64,000 nt of DNA from assembly GCA_963281155.1 (NCBI GenBank), contig CAUJLY010000001.1:9238001-9302000 (forward strand), written 5' to 3'. The number at the start of each line of letters is the position of its first letter. The stretch's first letter is position 1. Under the pieces are notes generated by a model. It saw only the letters and a list, made by a program, of their open reading frames with translations, did not search any database and was not told the DNA's origin. This DNA is from Rhabditophanes sp. KR3021. Taxonomy: Eukaryota > Nematoda > Chromadorea > Rhabditida > Alloionematidae. Positions 1 to 14,085 of the stretch are shown piece after piece. Both the position numbers and the translations under genes were made by a program.

Positions 1-2266
1 AGTGGATAGATGTATTATTATTTCTTTCTTGTAAATCTGATAATACAGTGACAACATAAAAATCGACACCCCTTAAACTTTAATTGTGTATAAAAATATT
101 TTGGTGCACAAAAAAGACCCTAAATTCATAATATTTACAATTTGATGTTAAAAAAATATTTTTGTTATTATCCAGAAATATATAGTAGAGTAGTAGTACT
201 TCATGACTTTTAATAGCAAAATTCAACACGTTACTTCCAAAAATGTTTGGTATTATCAAAAAAGATAGACATAAACACAACCCCAGACACAACATTTAAG
301 AGGACCTGCACTTGGGCAGAAACACCACTTACTTCAAATGACGAGGAGCTTGATGCTTTTGGAGGGAAAATATTATTATTATCAGCATCTCTTTTGTACA
401 AAAAAACAAGATACACAACTAATTAAATAGTTAATGATTTGAACTCAACGGACAAGTAAATAATCTTGAAAGTGCTTTCTCCATCATATTATTCTTTTTG
501 TTGGCAAAGGTCGAAATCATTTAAATTTTATAAGAATCTTTTTGTTTTTTAGACTTTAGTGCGAGTTGAGGTTGCTTTCAACACTCCCCAATCCTTTTGC
601 ATTTTAATTTAAATGATTTAGTTGATGATTGTATTGTTATCATTTTTGGGAATTGTTTTAGTTGTCATGATTTTGTAGAGATTGATGCCATATACATCCC
701 AAATTAATCCTTTTCACTTCACTTTCTTCAATTTGCAGACAAATATTTTTTGATATTACTTAACGTATTATTCTTGTTTTTTATGTTCAAATAACAAATT
801 ACATCAAAATATTTGCCTGAAAAATCAAACTTCCTTGTATGAAGATTAAGCTTAAATAATGTGTATGATTTGTTTTTGTCACTCTTTTGTCTGTCTGTTT
901 ACTCAATGATGAGGGGTTAAATCATTTAGAGTGATTTGCAAGTTAATTTTGGACGAAATTTGACCAAAATATATATATTATTATTTAAAACTTTTATACC
1001 AAAACAAAGGTGGATCTATTTAATATTGAATGGTTTATATTGTATAGTAATAGTTAATATTTGATGGTAGTTGGGTTGTTTATTTCCACCATTATTTCCA
1101 TTATTTTGACCATTCCTTTCCGTTGATCTGTACACTCAAATACATATTTATGTTTTTGTTTATCATTCAAAAATCATACATACACAAACATCCCTTCTTC
1201 ATACTTCGCATAAACCCCGTCCCTGATTTCCTTCTTCTTATCTTATTATTAGTAATGATCTGTATGTGGTAATACTAATCTTCTAATTTCCTTTGACCAC
1301 CTAATTCAACCACTTCCTGGGCAAGCTTCTCCTGATTCCCCACCAAATCCTCACCCCCACCTAACATATCTATCAATACAACTTTTCACACAACTACACC
1401 CTAAAAACAACAATATAAAACAAATTATGACTACAATAACATAAACAAACCCTTAAGAAAAACATACATTATTTGTAGGATTATCTCTTTAAAAACAACC
1501 TTATTATTTTTTCAAATTAACATGCCATTTTATAGTCTAATTTTATTTTGGAAGTTTTTATATTTAATATATTATTGGAGTGATTGGGATTATACTTTTT
1601 TTGGATTCAGAGAAAGTGTGTGTTGGGAAGTTTTGGAAAGGCACATATACACACAACATCTTATTAATGTTGTTAAATTGTAAGCTTTCAAAGCAGACAC
1701 ACCATTAAGAGTCAATTTGTGTGGTTGATCAACACCGCCAAATAATAGACAAAAAGTACGTGTGATAGACAAACAATATTTACTTATACCTTAACTATTT
1801 TACGATGCGCACATGTCTAAAGGGTATCCGTCTAGCCTCTGAAGCTACCCACCCATCTTCTATCTCTTTTTAAAATGTTTGATACCTGCCACCGCCGCCA
1901 CCACCATCCTTTTCATGTAACTTTATAAATATTTCTGTTAAAAAAGGGCAATCTTTTGGTTGGGGGAAAGATATTCAAAATATTTTTGTTTTTTAGATTC
2001 GTTGTTAATAAAAATTTGGTTGGAGATAATATTTTTTTTATTATTGTCTACAACATTTGAAGTCTTTTACTTCCTTGATTCTATTGTCAAGGTTTATTTA
2101 TTTGTACGGACAGAGACACTCTATTTGTGGTAAATTAAGGCGAAGGGTAGAGAGAGATGTGTGCGATGCATACGAAGAGGTTTCGGGATAGAAAAGTAGA
2201 TTGTTCACATAAAAGGGTACCAAAGACAGTAGTCAAGCTTTCAACTAATTTGTTCTTTTATTTTAG
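1..2266. other. No confident gene; probably upstream intron of AKT
   Basis: I see no exon that could supply the missing N-terminal half of the AKT PH domain here, so this stretch is most simply a long first intron, or intron plus promoter. It is AT-rich with a few pyrimidine-rich patches and a short Pro/His-like tract of ccaccgccgcc type near 1890. On the minus strand, about 339-423, there is an exon-like piece (acceptor TTTAATTAG, donor GAAGTAAGT, hydrophobic then Ser-rich reading), but nothing continues it. Confidence 0.5.
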
Positions 2267-3972
<1,706 letters not shown>

Positions 3973-4336
3973 GTCCTTGGCAAGTGTGGTTTCTCCACAA
4001 AATAATGCAGAGCCGTCTATCAATCAGATCTCTTCTTGTTGATATTCATCACCTCATTTGTTTATATTTTTTTTATTTTATATGACATTATAATCTCTTT
4101 CTTTGGTTTGACAGTCTTTTTGGGTTGAATAAAGTTTATTTTTTTAATCATTCTGCTAGTTTTGTCTGCATTTATTTATACTTATATATACACTAACAAA
4201 CAAAAGGTGTAGATCAAAGATTGGTTTAATACTCCTTGGCATAATATACTATTGCCAAAAATGCAATATGTAGGTACGCCATAGTTTGGTGATGTATTAA
4301 ATAGAATGTCAAAGAGTACAGTTTGCTTAAAAATAA

Positions 4337-5480
4337 GTGGCAGACACTTTTAAACTATTTGGGCTGATCCATGGGGTAGGTACAACTTTAAGCAAGGTAG
4401 GGCGTTTGAGTCTGGACTTATTGAGTAACCTGGTCAAGGGGTATAAAAGAGGACGCATTTATTTATTTTTTCATTTGTTGATCGGTGTTGGTATCATGGA
4501 TTGGCCTGGCAGTATTTGTGATTGGCTGGAGATGCTCAACCATTAGAAGTCATTCTTCCTCCAAATGAAGCTTTATGTGATCCTGATTTGGAAGCGAAGA
4601 AAGTGCCATCGCCCGAACAAAGGAACCCCTTTATAAGAGAATTGACTTTGTAGAATCTATTTACTACAGACCTGGGCGTGATATGATTCCTACTTACAGG
4701 CCGCATCAATTTGTTGGAAAAGAAGTCAAAATAGTAGTAAGTTTTATTTGTATCCATTAATTAAATTTAGATCGTCCCTGACAGTGAAGCTGTCCCCTTT
4801 CTTAACAGAATCCACCTTAATTACAAGGAAAGAACCTTCCTTTGGGATGTTTACCCCAAATGCCACCAATGCCCTCTAACAGCATTGATCAAAGCAACCA
4901 ACACCGGCAAGAGGCAAACGACTGTCTACGAGATGTTTGGTAACTTCAATGGTCGAAGAAAAATTTACCCAAGAAGTTTATAATGAATGTGAAGTTGACA
5001 TCTCTGCCCGAGGTATATTCTTCCATAAGAAGGGCCTTTGTGGGGAGGAGATGTTGAGTATGGGAAGGAGGGTGCGGTGGGTCCAGCTGAGGATGTTGTG
5101 TCTAATTGGAATAGGATGTTGGAGAGCAGTTGGGAAGGTGTGGTCAATGAGGAGGGAGAAAGTGATTGTGATGAAAGGGAATGCGGGTCAGAGGAACTGT
5201 TTTTGATGATGGTGGCTCTAAAGAGGATCTTGGATCTGAAAATGTTGAATGGAAAGAAGCGAAGGTTGATGGTTATGGAAAAGATGAGTATAATGTTGTA
5301 ATCCCCGACATGTCAGAAACTGGCGAGGCTGTCGAAAGAAACCCAGTAGTCGGTGATTTGAAAGAAAATACAGTTAAAGGTGGAGGAAATTGCCTTGAAG
5401 TTTTCCTTGAAAAGTCTTTTGCAACCATAATGAGGTACAGTAAATTGGTCCCAATCATCATCTACTCCCCATTGCTTTGA
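4337..5480 (+). pseudogene. Frameshifted protein-coding remnant, family unknown
   Basis: A chain of coding-quality segments lies in alternating frames. About 4540-4630 reads ILPPNEALCDPDLEAKK and SPEQRNPFIRE. A one-base shift leads to FVESIYYRPGRDMIPTYRPH. An intron-like 34-nt gap follows (4737-4770, GTAAGT to TTTAG). Then come IVPDSEAVPFLNRIHLNYK and YPKCHQCPLTALIKATNTG, another shift near 4940, an acidic part, and a last open frame ending at 5480. At least four frame changes are needed and the first part has stops. The hydrophobic run near 4465-4530 suggests a membrane protein. I do not recognise the family. It lies just downstream of AKT on the same strand. Confidence 0.55.
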
Positions 5481-6758
5481 ATAGACGTTATTTGGTGTGG
5501 AATATAATTGTTCAGCAAAAATAATAACTCCAAAAAGAATTAACTTCCTTATTTGAAATATACCTTCATTGTTGGTCGAATGTATAATGTTACAAAATAA
5601 AATAACGTTTTAATCCTTTGTGTGATAATAAAATAATTTTGTTGAAAATATTTGCTGTTGTTTGTTTGTGTAATGTGAATAGGAATGTAATTTGAATCGA
5701 GTTGTTTATTTTTGTATGTAACTAAAAACAAATGTCTGGAATCATTTCGTGTTGGTGATACTATGTCTAGGGTCTTTTGCAATTGGTTTTAAATATCTAT
5801 GCCGATTTTCTTTTGTATTGTATATTTAAACAAAAATAACTTGCACAAGGTTGAATGTTAATTTAAACGACTCGAGTAGCAGATATTTTTCAATATTTAA
5901 AATAGAACTCCAGCTTCCTAACTATTGTGTTATGGTGTGGCGTACAAAATTGAATAGCGATGACTTGTGTATTATCAAATAATTTTAAAGTCGGCATAAA
6001 AATGAATTTTTTGATATTTGATTTTGATATAGAAGATTTATCTCGTTAAAAGTAATATTTATTACGTTCTCTAAAATATGACTAATCACAATTGCAATAT
6101 AACATTTGAACAGATCAAGAAGAATGCTCTATTAAAAGCAAAAAGATGGAATGCTGTAAGGACACGTGTTTAACGAGGTGTCGAAGGTGCCTTATGAATC
6201 TCATTATGATCATTTAACATTCATTGCTATAGATATGAGAACTTAGGAATACTTATGTCCATTTAACATAATATAAGAATCAATCATTTTGAATCTTTAA
6301 TCAAATCATATTCGGTTTATATTGATGGAAGTAACTTTTAGCCACTATTTGCTCTGATTACATTAGTAAACATTTAAGAGATATATCAACAGATAATGCT
6401 TCAACAAACTAAGTATAAGTATATAAAAAGGCAATGATGAGAATATTTATTAAAGGCGTGAAGGTACCGATTATTTGGCCATTGACTGCAATATACAACT
6501 GCTAATCTTCTTCTATTAACAAAAATACAGCAACCAAACAAGTAAACTAACAAACTTCTTATATTAACAAAGAAACAATCAAAAGAAAAAAAATTTATTT
6601 TATAATAATGTTACAATTTTCGACAAATCAAAAACTCTTTATATAATAGGATATGTCTTCATAAATTAATGTTATATATATTCAGTAGTATTCTGTAGGT
6701 AAATATTTAAAGTTCCCAGCTAATTTTTCTTAGCCGTAATAAACACAACTTTTAAGAG
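5481..6758. other. Intergenic; COPB2 3' UTR at the right end
   Basis: No supported gene. Very AT-rich. The right part is the 3' UTR of COPB2, whose minus-strand AATAAA is at 6594-6599. A 32-codon ORF beginning near 6079 on the plus strand has no support. Confidence 0.5.
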
Positions 6759-9713
6759 TTAATTTGTGTGCTGTTTTTCAGCCTCCTCAACGTTGATGTC
6801 TTCCTCTTTTTCTTCAACGTCATCTTGTTCGTCTTCGGACCATTTGGGTGAGTCAAGGTCAGCCTCCTAGAAAGTTAATTAAGAGATGGATTTAGATGAT
6901 ATTTGGCTTACCTCATTACTTTCTGATGCGCCTGACTCGCCTTGGCCAACACTGGTTGGGCATTTAACCTCGCTCAATGAATTCGGTTCGATTGCCTTGG
7001 CAGTAATGTGCGTAGTATTACTTTCGACTTTCCCTTCCTGGTCACTACCATCCTCGAAGCTATCATCATTTGGGTTTGAGTGGGCATCAATCAAATCTTG
7101 ATTATTGTATGCTGAATCCTTAGCATTAATGGCCTCCTCGAATTCTTGGACTAAATTTCTGTCGTTGTTACCAAGGTGACGATTCCCATCTTCGTTAGGA
7201 TTTTCAATCAAGAATTGGTTGAACTTTTCAAGCTCTTTTGACTCTTCGAACCCATCGAACAAGTTGCCATACATGCCAGGAGTAGCGATCTGGTCCGCTA
7301 ATGCCTTTTGTCTTGCATTTTGACCCATACTCTCAACTTTTCCTTTCCATAACTCGACAACTCTGTCTACTTGGCTTGGGAGGTATGTATGAGCAAACAT
7401 CGAGGCTTCGGGTAATCTGTCAAGGGCAATCAGCTTTTCCAAGCACTCTTCTAAGTTTCCTAAAGTCAAGTCGGCAAGGAAGGAAGTGTTGTGTCTTCCA
7501 CATTCATTTGAAGTTTTCGCCAAATGACTCATCAAAGAAGTAGATCCCACGCAAATAGCCAGCACGAACAACCCTCCAAAATCATTAGCCTTTGCCATAC
7601 ATTCTCCGGCAAGTAAAATTTCAGACTTTTCAGTAGCAGCCTGAGCCAACACCGACCATTTTTGGTGGGAGTTAATTTCAAGAGCAACTTCCTTTGCAGC
7701 CTTCAAATCACCAAGCTGAATCGCCAACTCAAACTTGTGGTCATCATCTTTTGAAACCTCCAAAGCTTGTTTCGTCAAACCTTGCTTTTGCAAAAACTGA
7801 GCCAACTTGGTATGCTGATCACCTGGGATGGTTTCCAACAAAGCTTGGGCTGCGATGGGATCTCCTCCAAGGACAGCACCTTGGTACTCAAGAACAGATA
7901 ACAATAGTTTGAAAGAGACTATGTTGAGATGTTTCCCGGCAGCGTAGATTCGATTGTCCTTAGGAATGTAGCCGAGCAAGTAGAAGGCATCGTCCATCAA
8001 AGTGATGGTTACTACCTCCTTGCCGATGATGTAGTTTAAGCGATTTGCTGGGGTAGTATAGATGAGGAAGTTACCGCACCAGAAGGCTGTCACAATTATT
8101 TCGTCGAATTGGTGGCAGACAGTGAAGGCCGATTCGATCCCATCATCGGTGATGTCTTCTTCTGTAGCTTTTTGAACAGCTTCGGCCTCGTATTTCAGAA
8201 TGTAGAAACTGTCTTCAGTCGCAATCGCCACACTCTCATCAGTATTGGACCAAAAGATCTTCTTAGCCTCAATTTCGATACGACGTACCAGTATTCCAGT
8301 CTCGAAGTCGTAGAAGCATAAGTCAGAAGTGCCTCTAACGGCTAAAAGTGGCCCAGAACTGAGTCCATCAATAGCTCCATCAGTCCTGATTGTCTTGTAT
8401 TCCTTGAACTTCTTGAATATTTTGATGCAGTTATTGGATTCCTTAACAGCATACGAGACAGAGTCAGTGCACCAAGCGAAGTCCAATCCACTTCCATAGG
8501 CCTGATTTCTTAAAGCAGTAGCCGTGTAGATGATGTATTCCCCATCCCCACACGCAACCACATACCGCCCATTCGAAGAGTATTCCAAGGTTTGGGGAAA
8601 AATGTCTGAAGTGCCCATGTCTTTCGCATTTCCAATGATGTTTTCCCCATCCGCAACCTTGTCCAAGAATGATTTTTCAATTGTCTTGAGGTTGAATTGC
8701 TGGACTTCGCATTGCTTGGCCCACAGAATCTTCCCGGACCCATCCATCGTTACGGCTGGTTCGTCTCTACCAATCTTGACGACGACTGTGCCTTCGTCGA
8801 AACCAATTGCAATGTCGTTCGTTCCTTTCAACGCGGCCATGCACCACAGACGTTCCAACCCATAGTTTAGTGTGGTTTCCACTCTGAAAGTCCCAGAATG
8901 CCACAACTTCACAGTCCCATCCTCAGACCCTGTGACGATGATTGGAATTTCTGGATGAAAAATACAGGCCGTAATCGAGTTGGCGTGGCCTTCCAACGTA
9001 GCAACGCAGCTTTTGTTTTGATAGTCCCATATCTTGATGAGCTTGTCGTCTGCCCCGGAGATGATGTAAGGTTTGTCGCCACCATGGTAATAGTCCACGC
9101 AATTAACCCCAGACAAATGGCCGTTAAGTGAGAAGTTGGGCGTTGAAGCCCCGAATTGCCAGACCTTGACCGTCTTGTCGAGAGAAGCAGAGGCAAAGGA
9201 GACGTTGTCTTTGGGGTTAATGACCATTTGCATGATGTAATAGGTATGCCCCTCAAAAGTTTGCTTCAACTGCCACTTGTTGTCCCAATCCCATACTTTG
9301 ATCAAGGAATCGTCTCCGGCCGAGATGAGGAATGGCTTGGTTGGGTGGATGATGATGGTGCGGATGTAGTCTGAATGTGCCTCGAAGTTGTGTACCTTCT
9401 CCATGGTGTTGTAGTTGAAAATTCGGATCCGGTTGTCGTCAGACCCAGTAATTATCCAGCTCTTCCTCGCAACAAACTTCCCACTCCGGACAGGAAACTC
9501 AGACACCTAAAACAAAAAGAGTTCAAGGATGGGCAGAAGTTAGGAACTCACATCAATAGACTTGACTAGTAATTGAGTATCATAATTCCATATATGAGCA
9601 TGACCATTGTAAAGGCAAACCAACGCCCACGGCTCACTCGGATGCAAGTCCACACACTTCACGCGATCGGACCTTGCTAGCAGCTTTCTTTTGACTTCTA
9701 ATTTGAGCGGCAT
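6759..9713 (-). CDS. copb2: Coatomer subunit beta' (COPB2)
   Basis: Scaffold subunit of the COPI coat, acting in Golgi-to-ER retrograde transport. Three exons on the minus strand: 9552-9713, 6912-9506 and 6759-6866, with introns of 45 nt (9507-9551) and 45 nt (6867-6911), both phase 0; 954 aa. Exon 1 starts [19 protein letters not shown], the family's usual N-terminus. The first 300 residues are WD repeats ([44 protein letters not shown]), followed by the second beta-propeller and an alpha-solenoid ([20 protein letters not shown]). An acidic C-terminal tail ends in EAEKQHTN. The small last exon was joined because the frame stays open across a clean GTAAGC/CTAG intron. An acceptor TTTTCAG lies 4 nt before the ATG, so the mRNA is probably trans-spliced. 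Confidence 0.97.
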
Positions 9714-9717
9714 TGGT

Positions 9718-9724
9718 CTGAAAA
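9718..9724 (-). promoter_or_regulatory. Putative SL trans-splice acceptor of COPB2
   Basis: On the minus strand a TTTATTTATTTTCAG tract ends at 9718, and the COPB2 ATG (9713) follows after only four bases. A 5' UTR this short is typical of SL-trans-spliced nematode mRNAs. An ordinary 5' UTR intron is the alternative. Confidence 0.55.
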
Positions 9725-10195
9725 TAAATAAATGTCATTATTAATTCATCAATTTCGTTAAATTTAACTATTCTAAACAAAAATCATCCAAAAGAACACG
9801 TTAACTAAATTTGACGTGGACAGGTGGCGATTTACCAAGTTGTGTCGTTGTGTGAAGGGTTCTTGCTTTTTAAAGTTGGTGGTGGAAAGATACTAGAGAT
9901 GGTGTGGGATTGACTGGAGATTGGCATCATTTGGAAGTGATAGGATTTTGATTGGAAAATAAATTAAACTTCCTTGCTTGTAGTGGAAATGGTAGCGTCT
10001 TTGTCTGGGGTATGTCATTTGCCAATGAACTTTTGCTAATTAAAGTTTCCGTCACTATTATTAGAGATTGGATGATTAATAAAAAAATAAAGGGAAGTTC
10101 TTTCTCGAGGTCATCAAGTCAAGAGTTGGGTGAATGAATAACTGTTGTGTCTCTTTGATAAACAAGCAATCGTACAGGTTTCTCTTCTCCACCAC
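9725..10195. other. Intergenic, with a possible WD-repeat relic near 9950-10010
   Basis: The plus-strand segment 9952-10010 reads ENKLNFLACSGNGSVFVWG and is followed by a GTATGT donor. This resembles one WD40 blade, but no neighbouring blades are present and it has no continuation. Otherwise I see nothing except the promoter of the glycine-rich gene at the right end. Confidence 0.3.
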
Positions 10196-10202
10196 TATAA
10201 AA
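10196..10202 (+). promoter_or_regulatory. TATA box of glycine-rich secreted protein gene
   Basis: TATAAAA sits 41 bases before the ATG at 10243, with no AG acceptor close to the ATG. This suggests a conventional, highly expressed gene with a short 5' UTR. Confidence 0.6.
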
Positions 10203-10242
10203 GTCACTTAACTCAAGTGATGATTATTCGTCTTCTCATTAA

Positions 10243-11094
10243 ATGATGGTTTTCTTATTTAATGTTAAGCATCTAATTTTGGTTGGTACCTTTGCTGTTA
10301 TTGTAGCGGCACAATGGGGCGGAGGAGGCTCTCAATTTGGGGATCCACGCTTTAATTTCAATGGCGGGGGAGATCAGTTTGATAGGCCTGCACCTAGGAG
10401 GCCTCTCCATCCGGACTCTAGCTTTGGTGGACAGGACAATAGACCTCGTTGTGAGGGCGCTTTTTGTGGGTTCGATAATAATAGGGGAGGTTTGGGGCAG
10501 CAGGGTAGGAATGAGGGGTTCGGAGAAGGTAGAAATACTGGGTTTGGACAACAAGATAGGCATGGTGGTGGTTTGGGAGATAGAATGAATGGAGGTATGG
10601 GCGGAGGTGGGACTCCCAATTTTGGAAACAGACCAGATTCTAATTTTGGAGGAAATGGGAATGGTAGGTTTGGAAGTGGAGCAAATCCAAACTTTGGGGG
10701 AAGGGCAGGAAATGGATTTGTAGATAGACCAGATTCTGGATTTGGAGGAAGAGGTAACAATGGTTTTGGAGACAGAGGAAACAATGGTTTTGGAGACAGA
10801 GGAAACTCAGGCTCTGGTTTAGGAAGAACGAATAGTGGTTTGGGAGACAGATCAGAATCAGAAGGAAGATCAAGAGGTAGACAAGGAGATGGAATGTCTG
10901 TTGGAGGGCATGGAGAAGGAAGAGGTGGAGAGGGTGATAGTGTTTCAGGAGGACATAGAGATCGTGATTCTTCCTCCAGGCCATCTTCTCGAACAAGAGA
11001 TTCTTCTGACTCCAGAGACAACACTGATCGTCTAAGTCGTACTCGTGAACTAGATGAAATACCTTTGTCATCATCAAAGTCACATCATCAATAG
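10243..11094 (+). CDS. Glycine-rich secreted repeat protein
   Basis: Single-exon gene, 283 aa, start chosen at MMVFLFNVKH behind a TATA box (10196); the second Met is equally possible. Residues 1-23 form a signal peptide ending in AAQW. The rest is low complexity and rich in Gly, Asn, Arg and Asp. Imperfect repeats of the FGDRGNNG / FGGRGNNG type dominate residues 90-200, and a Ser/Arg/Asp-rich tail ends DEIPLSSSKSHHQ. The only two Cys lie close together (RCEGAFCGF, around residue 70). No catalytic domain is present. Glycine-rich secreted proteins in nematodes include cuticle, eggshell and antimicrobial types; I cannot tell which applies. Confidence 0.8.
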   Translation: MMVFLFNVKHLILVGTFAVIVAAQWGGGGSQFGDPRFNFNGGGDQFDRPAPRRPLHPDSSFGGQDNRPRCEGAFCGFDNNRGGLGQQGRNEGFGEGRNTGFGQQDRHGGGLGDRMNGGMGGGGTPNFGNRPDSNFGGNGNGRFGSGANPNFGGRAGNGFVDRPDSGFGGRGNNGFGDRGNNGFGDRGNSGSGLGRTNSGLGDRSESEGRSRGRQGDGMSVGGHGEGRGGEGDSVSGGHRDRDSSSRPSSRTRDSSDSRDNTDRLSRTRELDEIPLSSSKSHHQ

Positions 11095-12269
11095 ATAATA
11101 TTTGTGTTTATCAAGTTGTTTTAAATAATAACCTTCAAAAAGAATGTTTTAACAAAAGAAACTCGTGATCTTAATTAATATACATTTCATCAGAACCAAT
11201 TGTATTTATTGTAATAACTGTTTTGTAAGCTATCTAATAACTAATAAATCACATGTGAATCTACCGCAAAGTTTTAATTAATTGGTGCAACTGCAAGTTC
11301 ATCAATTGTCCTTTAAACACATATCTAAATCAACAAAGTATAAATATGTACATATTCTTGCATCGTATTTTATTGAAACTGCAAAATGATGATGTGCTCT
11401 GATAACATTTATCTAATGAAGGCTTTTAATAACATCACATTTGTTATTTCTCAATAAATTAAGTTATTTGTAAAAGGTTATTGCAGCACTCATATTATAA
11501 TACCAATAAACTATTATTTGTTGATATCAAGATGTTTTGTAATTGAGTTTTTATCAAATTAGGCAATTCAAGCTCGTTGACACTTTTGTCAAAAAAATTG
11601 ATGCCAAACGTATTAACTAAAATGTAGAAACTTTAATGGGTAATACTACCTTTGACAATAACAATAATTTTTAATGTCTAAATGTAAGAAACAAGACTTT
11701 TTGTGCGCAAACATTACTTTGTCATATTTTATGATATTAGCTTTACACAACAGTTACTTTGGAATCACTTTGAAATAATCAAAATTGGTTATTGTTGTTT
11801 TCTCAAACACATTCCCCAAACAACGACATCACAGTTTGTGAGGGTGTATCATGGTGGTGTCGTCAAAATGAGGTATTAATGCAATTCTTTTTTATTGTTT
11901 ATATAAATTGATTACTATACCAAGTGATTTATATGTACGTAATTAAATGGACTTGGTTCAGTGATTGACTATTATTTGATATGCTATTACTTATCACATC
12001 ATCTTATAAATGATGACACCTTTTCCAGAAACCTACATATAAAAATAAGTTATTTACTAGTCCAATGGTTTGTCGTACAAAAAGCCCCCAACTCGCACAC
12101 CCCTCCCACCTCCCATTTCTTAAAAACAAAGAAATATTTGATACCGAAACAGATGCTACTTGTGTGTTAAAGTTCACTTCGAATACATGGTAAATTGTTG
12201 CGGAACATTAAATCGTGTTTGATATTTAAAGCTGGACTTGACAAAAAGATACCTATACATTTCTGTGAG
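11095..12269. other. Intergenic, nothing recognised
   Basis: AT-rich, with short spurious ORFs only. The plus-strand ORF at 11961-12170 shows no coding character or splice context. Confidence 0.5.
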
Positions 12270-13254
12270 ATGGTGTTGAATAAAGTTTGGTTGATTCCAT
12301 TAAGTTGTTTTGTATTTTCTATTATGGCATTTGTGAGTAGGTATGTAGATATGGCTTTTGATGGATAAAATTATAATGTAAAATTTAGTTATGTAATCTC
12401 AGTGTCAATGGGACATGTAAATGCATTTTTACCATTTTTATCAGATTCAGGAACGCTCCATCCCGAGTCTAGCATATTTGGACAATTACTTAATTTGTCA
12501 GCTTTATTCTTAGCTTTAACTGTATATCTAAGACACAGACAAATAGTTGAATTTTATTGGCACCGCCACCATATCCGGGATGGAGGCTTTGGTTGGAGAT
12601 TCTGGTCAACTTTATTGTTATGGATTGGATTTGTTTCAGCTCTGGGAGTTTCAATGGTCGCAAATTTCCAACAAAGTGTCACTACCTTGTATTATCATTA
12701 CCTAGGAGCTTTATTAGCCTTTGGCAATGGGCTGGTGTATGCGTGGGCGATGACTATCTTCTCCTACATCATGACACCCAAATTATTTGACAAAAGATTA
12801 TCGCATTGCAGGTGTTTGTTATGTGTCATAGCAACGGTTGCATTTTTGACAAGTTTGTTTGAATAGTTTGTTAATTAATTTGTAATTTATAGTGATAATA
12901 TTTGGATGTATTCTTGGGCGTGCAAACGAAAATGATTTGGAGAATATAGAAACAAGTAAGCATCTCCTTCATTGGAACCCAGGGATGAAAAATTATACAG
13001 AACACACAGTTGGTACCATTTCAGAATGGATATTAGCCGTCTGCTTCCAAATTTATATCTTATCCTTCGCAATCGAGTTAAAAAGAGCCACTTTACATGC
13101 TCCAAAACTATTAATATCAAGTGATTTAGACTTGACAATTGATTCACGGTCACAAGGCTCAGCTTCCACTACCTCATCAGGACTATCCTTCACAGATGTC
13201 ATTTTCTCAACGCCTAAAATGACAATCAATGATGTGAATGTTGTCAAATATTAA
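12270..13254 (+). CDS. DRAM/TMEM150 (Frag1/Sfk1) family membrane protein
   Basis: Three exons: 12270-12340, 12389-12852 and 12893-13254, with introns of 48 and 40 nt; 298 aa with consistent phases. Family features in order: first hydrophobic segment (WLIPLSCFVFSIMAFVSS), then YVISVSMGHVNAFLPFLSDSG and the PESSIFGQLLN motif that follows it in DRAM proteins, then further membrane segments (LNLSALFLALTVYL, LGVSMVANFQQ, LGALLAFGNGLVYAW). Near the end is LHWNPGMKNY, which matches the conserved HWN.....Y loop. Six membrane segments are expected. DRAM proteins are lysosomal modulators of autophagy; TMEM150 and Sfk1 members act at the plasma membrane. A Ser/Thr-rich cytosolic tail follows the last helix. 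The exon 1 donor was chosen because only AG|GTATGT keeps the SYVIS reading. Poly(A) signal at 13381-13386. Confidence 0.88.
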
Positions 13255-13434
13255 ACAGCATTACGTTTAACTTATTTTACTAATTGTTTGATGATGTCAA
13301 TTTGCTATCTTTATTCCTTGATAATGTCAATTCAATGAAAACTAATTTATTATGATAATTTATTCTATAAATACTTAGACAATAAAAGTTTACATGCTTC
13401 TTATAGTTTGGACTTTACTATTTGAAGGAGACCG

Positions 13435-13671
13435 TCAGTCGAATGAGACTTTCGTCCTTCTACTGGCAATCCCATTCCCCTTGCTAAGATCATTTGTGAG
13501 TGCGTCCACATTCGGATAAACATTCTTTGCTTTTCCATGTTTTAAAAAAACATCAGGTGTTATTTTGTATAAGGCTGACACTAACTTAAATAATTTGTCT
13601 TCAGGCAAATTCTCTTTATAACGAAGTTGAGTTGCGAAATTGGATGAGGAATTAATGATGATAAAGTTCAA
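13435..13671 (-). pseudogene. Citrate synthase C-terminal fragment
   Basis: The minus-strand frame across 13501-13608 reads [20 protein letters not shown], then [16 protein letters not shown]. This follows the conserved mitochondrial citrate synthase stretch that in animals runs LP.D..FKLV..LYKI.P, then GKAKNPWPNVDA, and it contains the catalytic-loop Asp. Similarity stops abruptly on both sides: the following HSGVLLQYYG block is absent, and there is no upstream catalytic domain or start. It is a short relic, not a working gene. Confidence 0.65.
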
Positions 13672-14085
13672 AGTAGATTAATTGAAGCTATCTTGGATTT
13701 GTTTATAAATTTGATTTAGGACTGACTTTCTAATCAAAGTATATTTTATTGCCATCTCTATTACCTGGTGAATATCAATTTAGGGCATAATATCATGGAA
13801 AAGATGTTAAATTAAAGGCTAAATTGAAGGCATGGGAAATAGGAAAGTCATTAAACATGACTAGTTCAATAACTTCTCCAAGATTTAAATGACTCGTTTA
13901 TAAATTATCTTTAGACGAAGCCAAAGATGCTTAATTAATTTCGAAAAAGAGATATTATGGCGTACTGATAATGATTCTATTTAATTATTGTAAATTTATT
14001 AATAAAAAATTGATATTTATTTATGCTATTAAAATGATTGGAATAAAGGTGTAAAAGTAATTTGTTGATAAATAACATTTAATAT
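13672..14085. other. Intergenic, nothing recognised
   Basis: AT-rich spacer between the citrate synthase relic and the 3' end of the 589-aa gene. No splice-bounded ORF is seen. Confidence 0.5.

Noticed and set aside
10374..11083. Long antisense ORFs opposite the glycine-rich gene (216 and 147 aa)
   Set aside because: They are Pro/Leu-rich shadows of a GGN-repeat coding strand. The sense ORF has a signal peptide and a TATA box.
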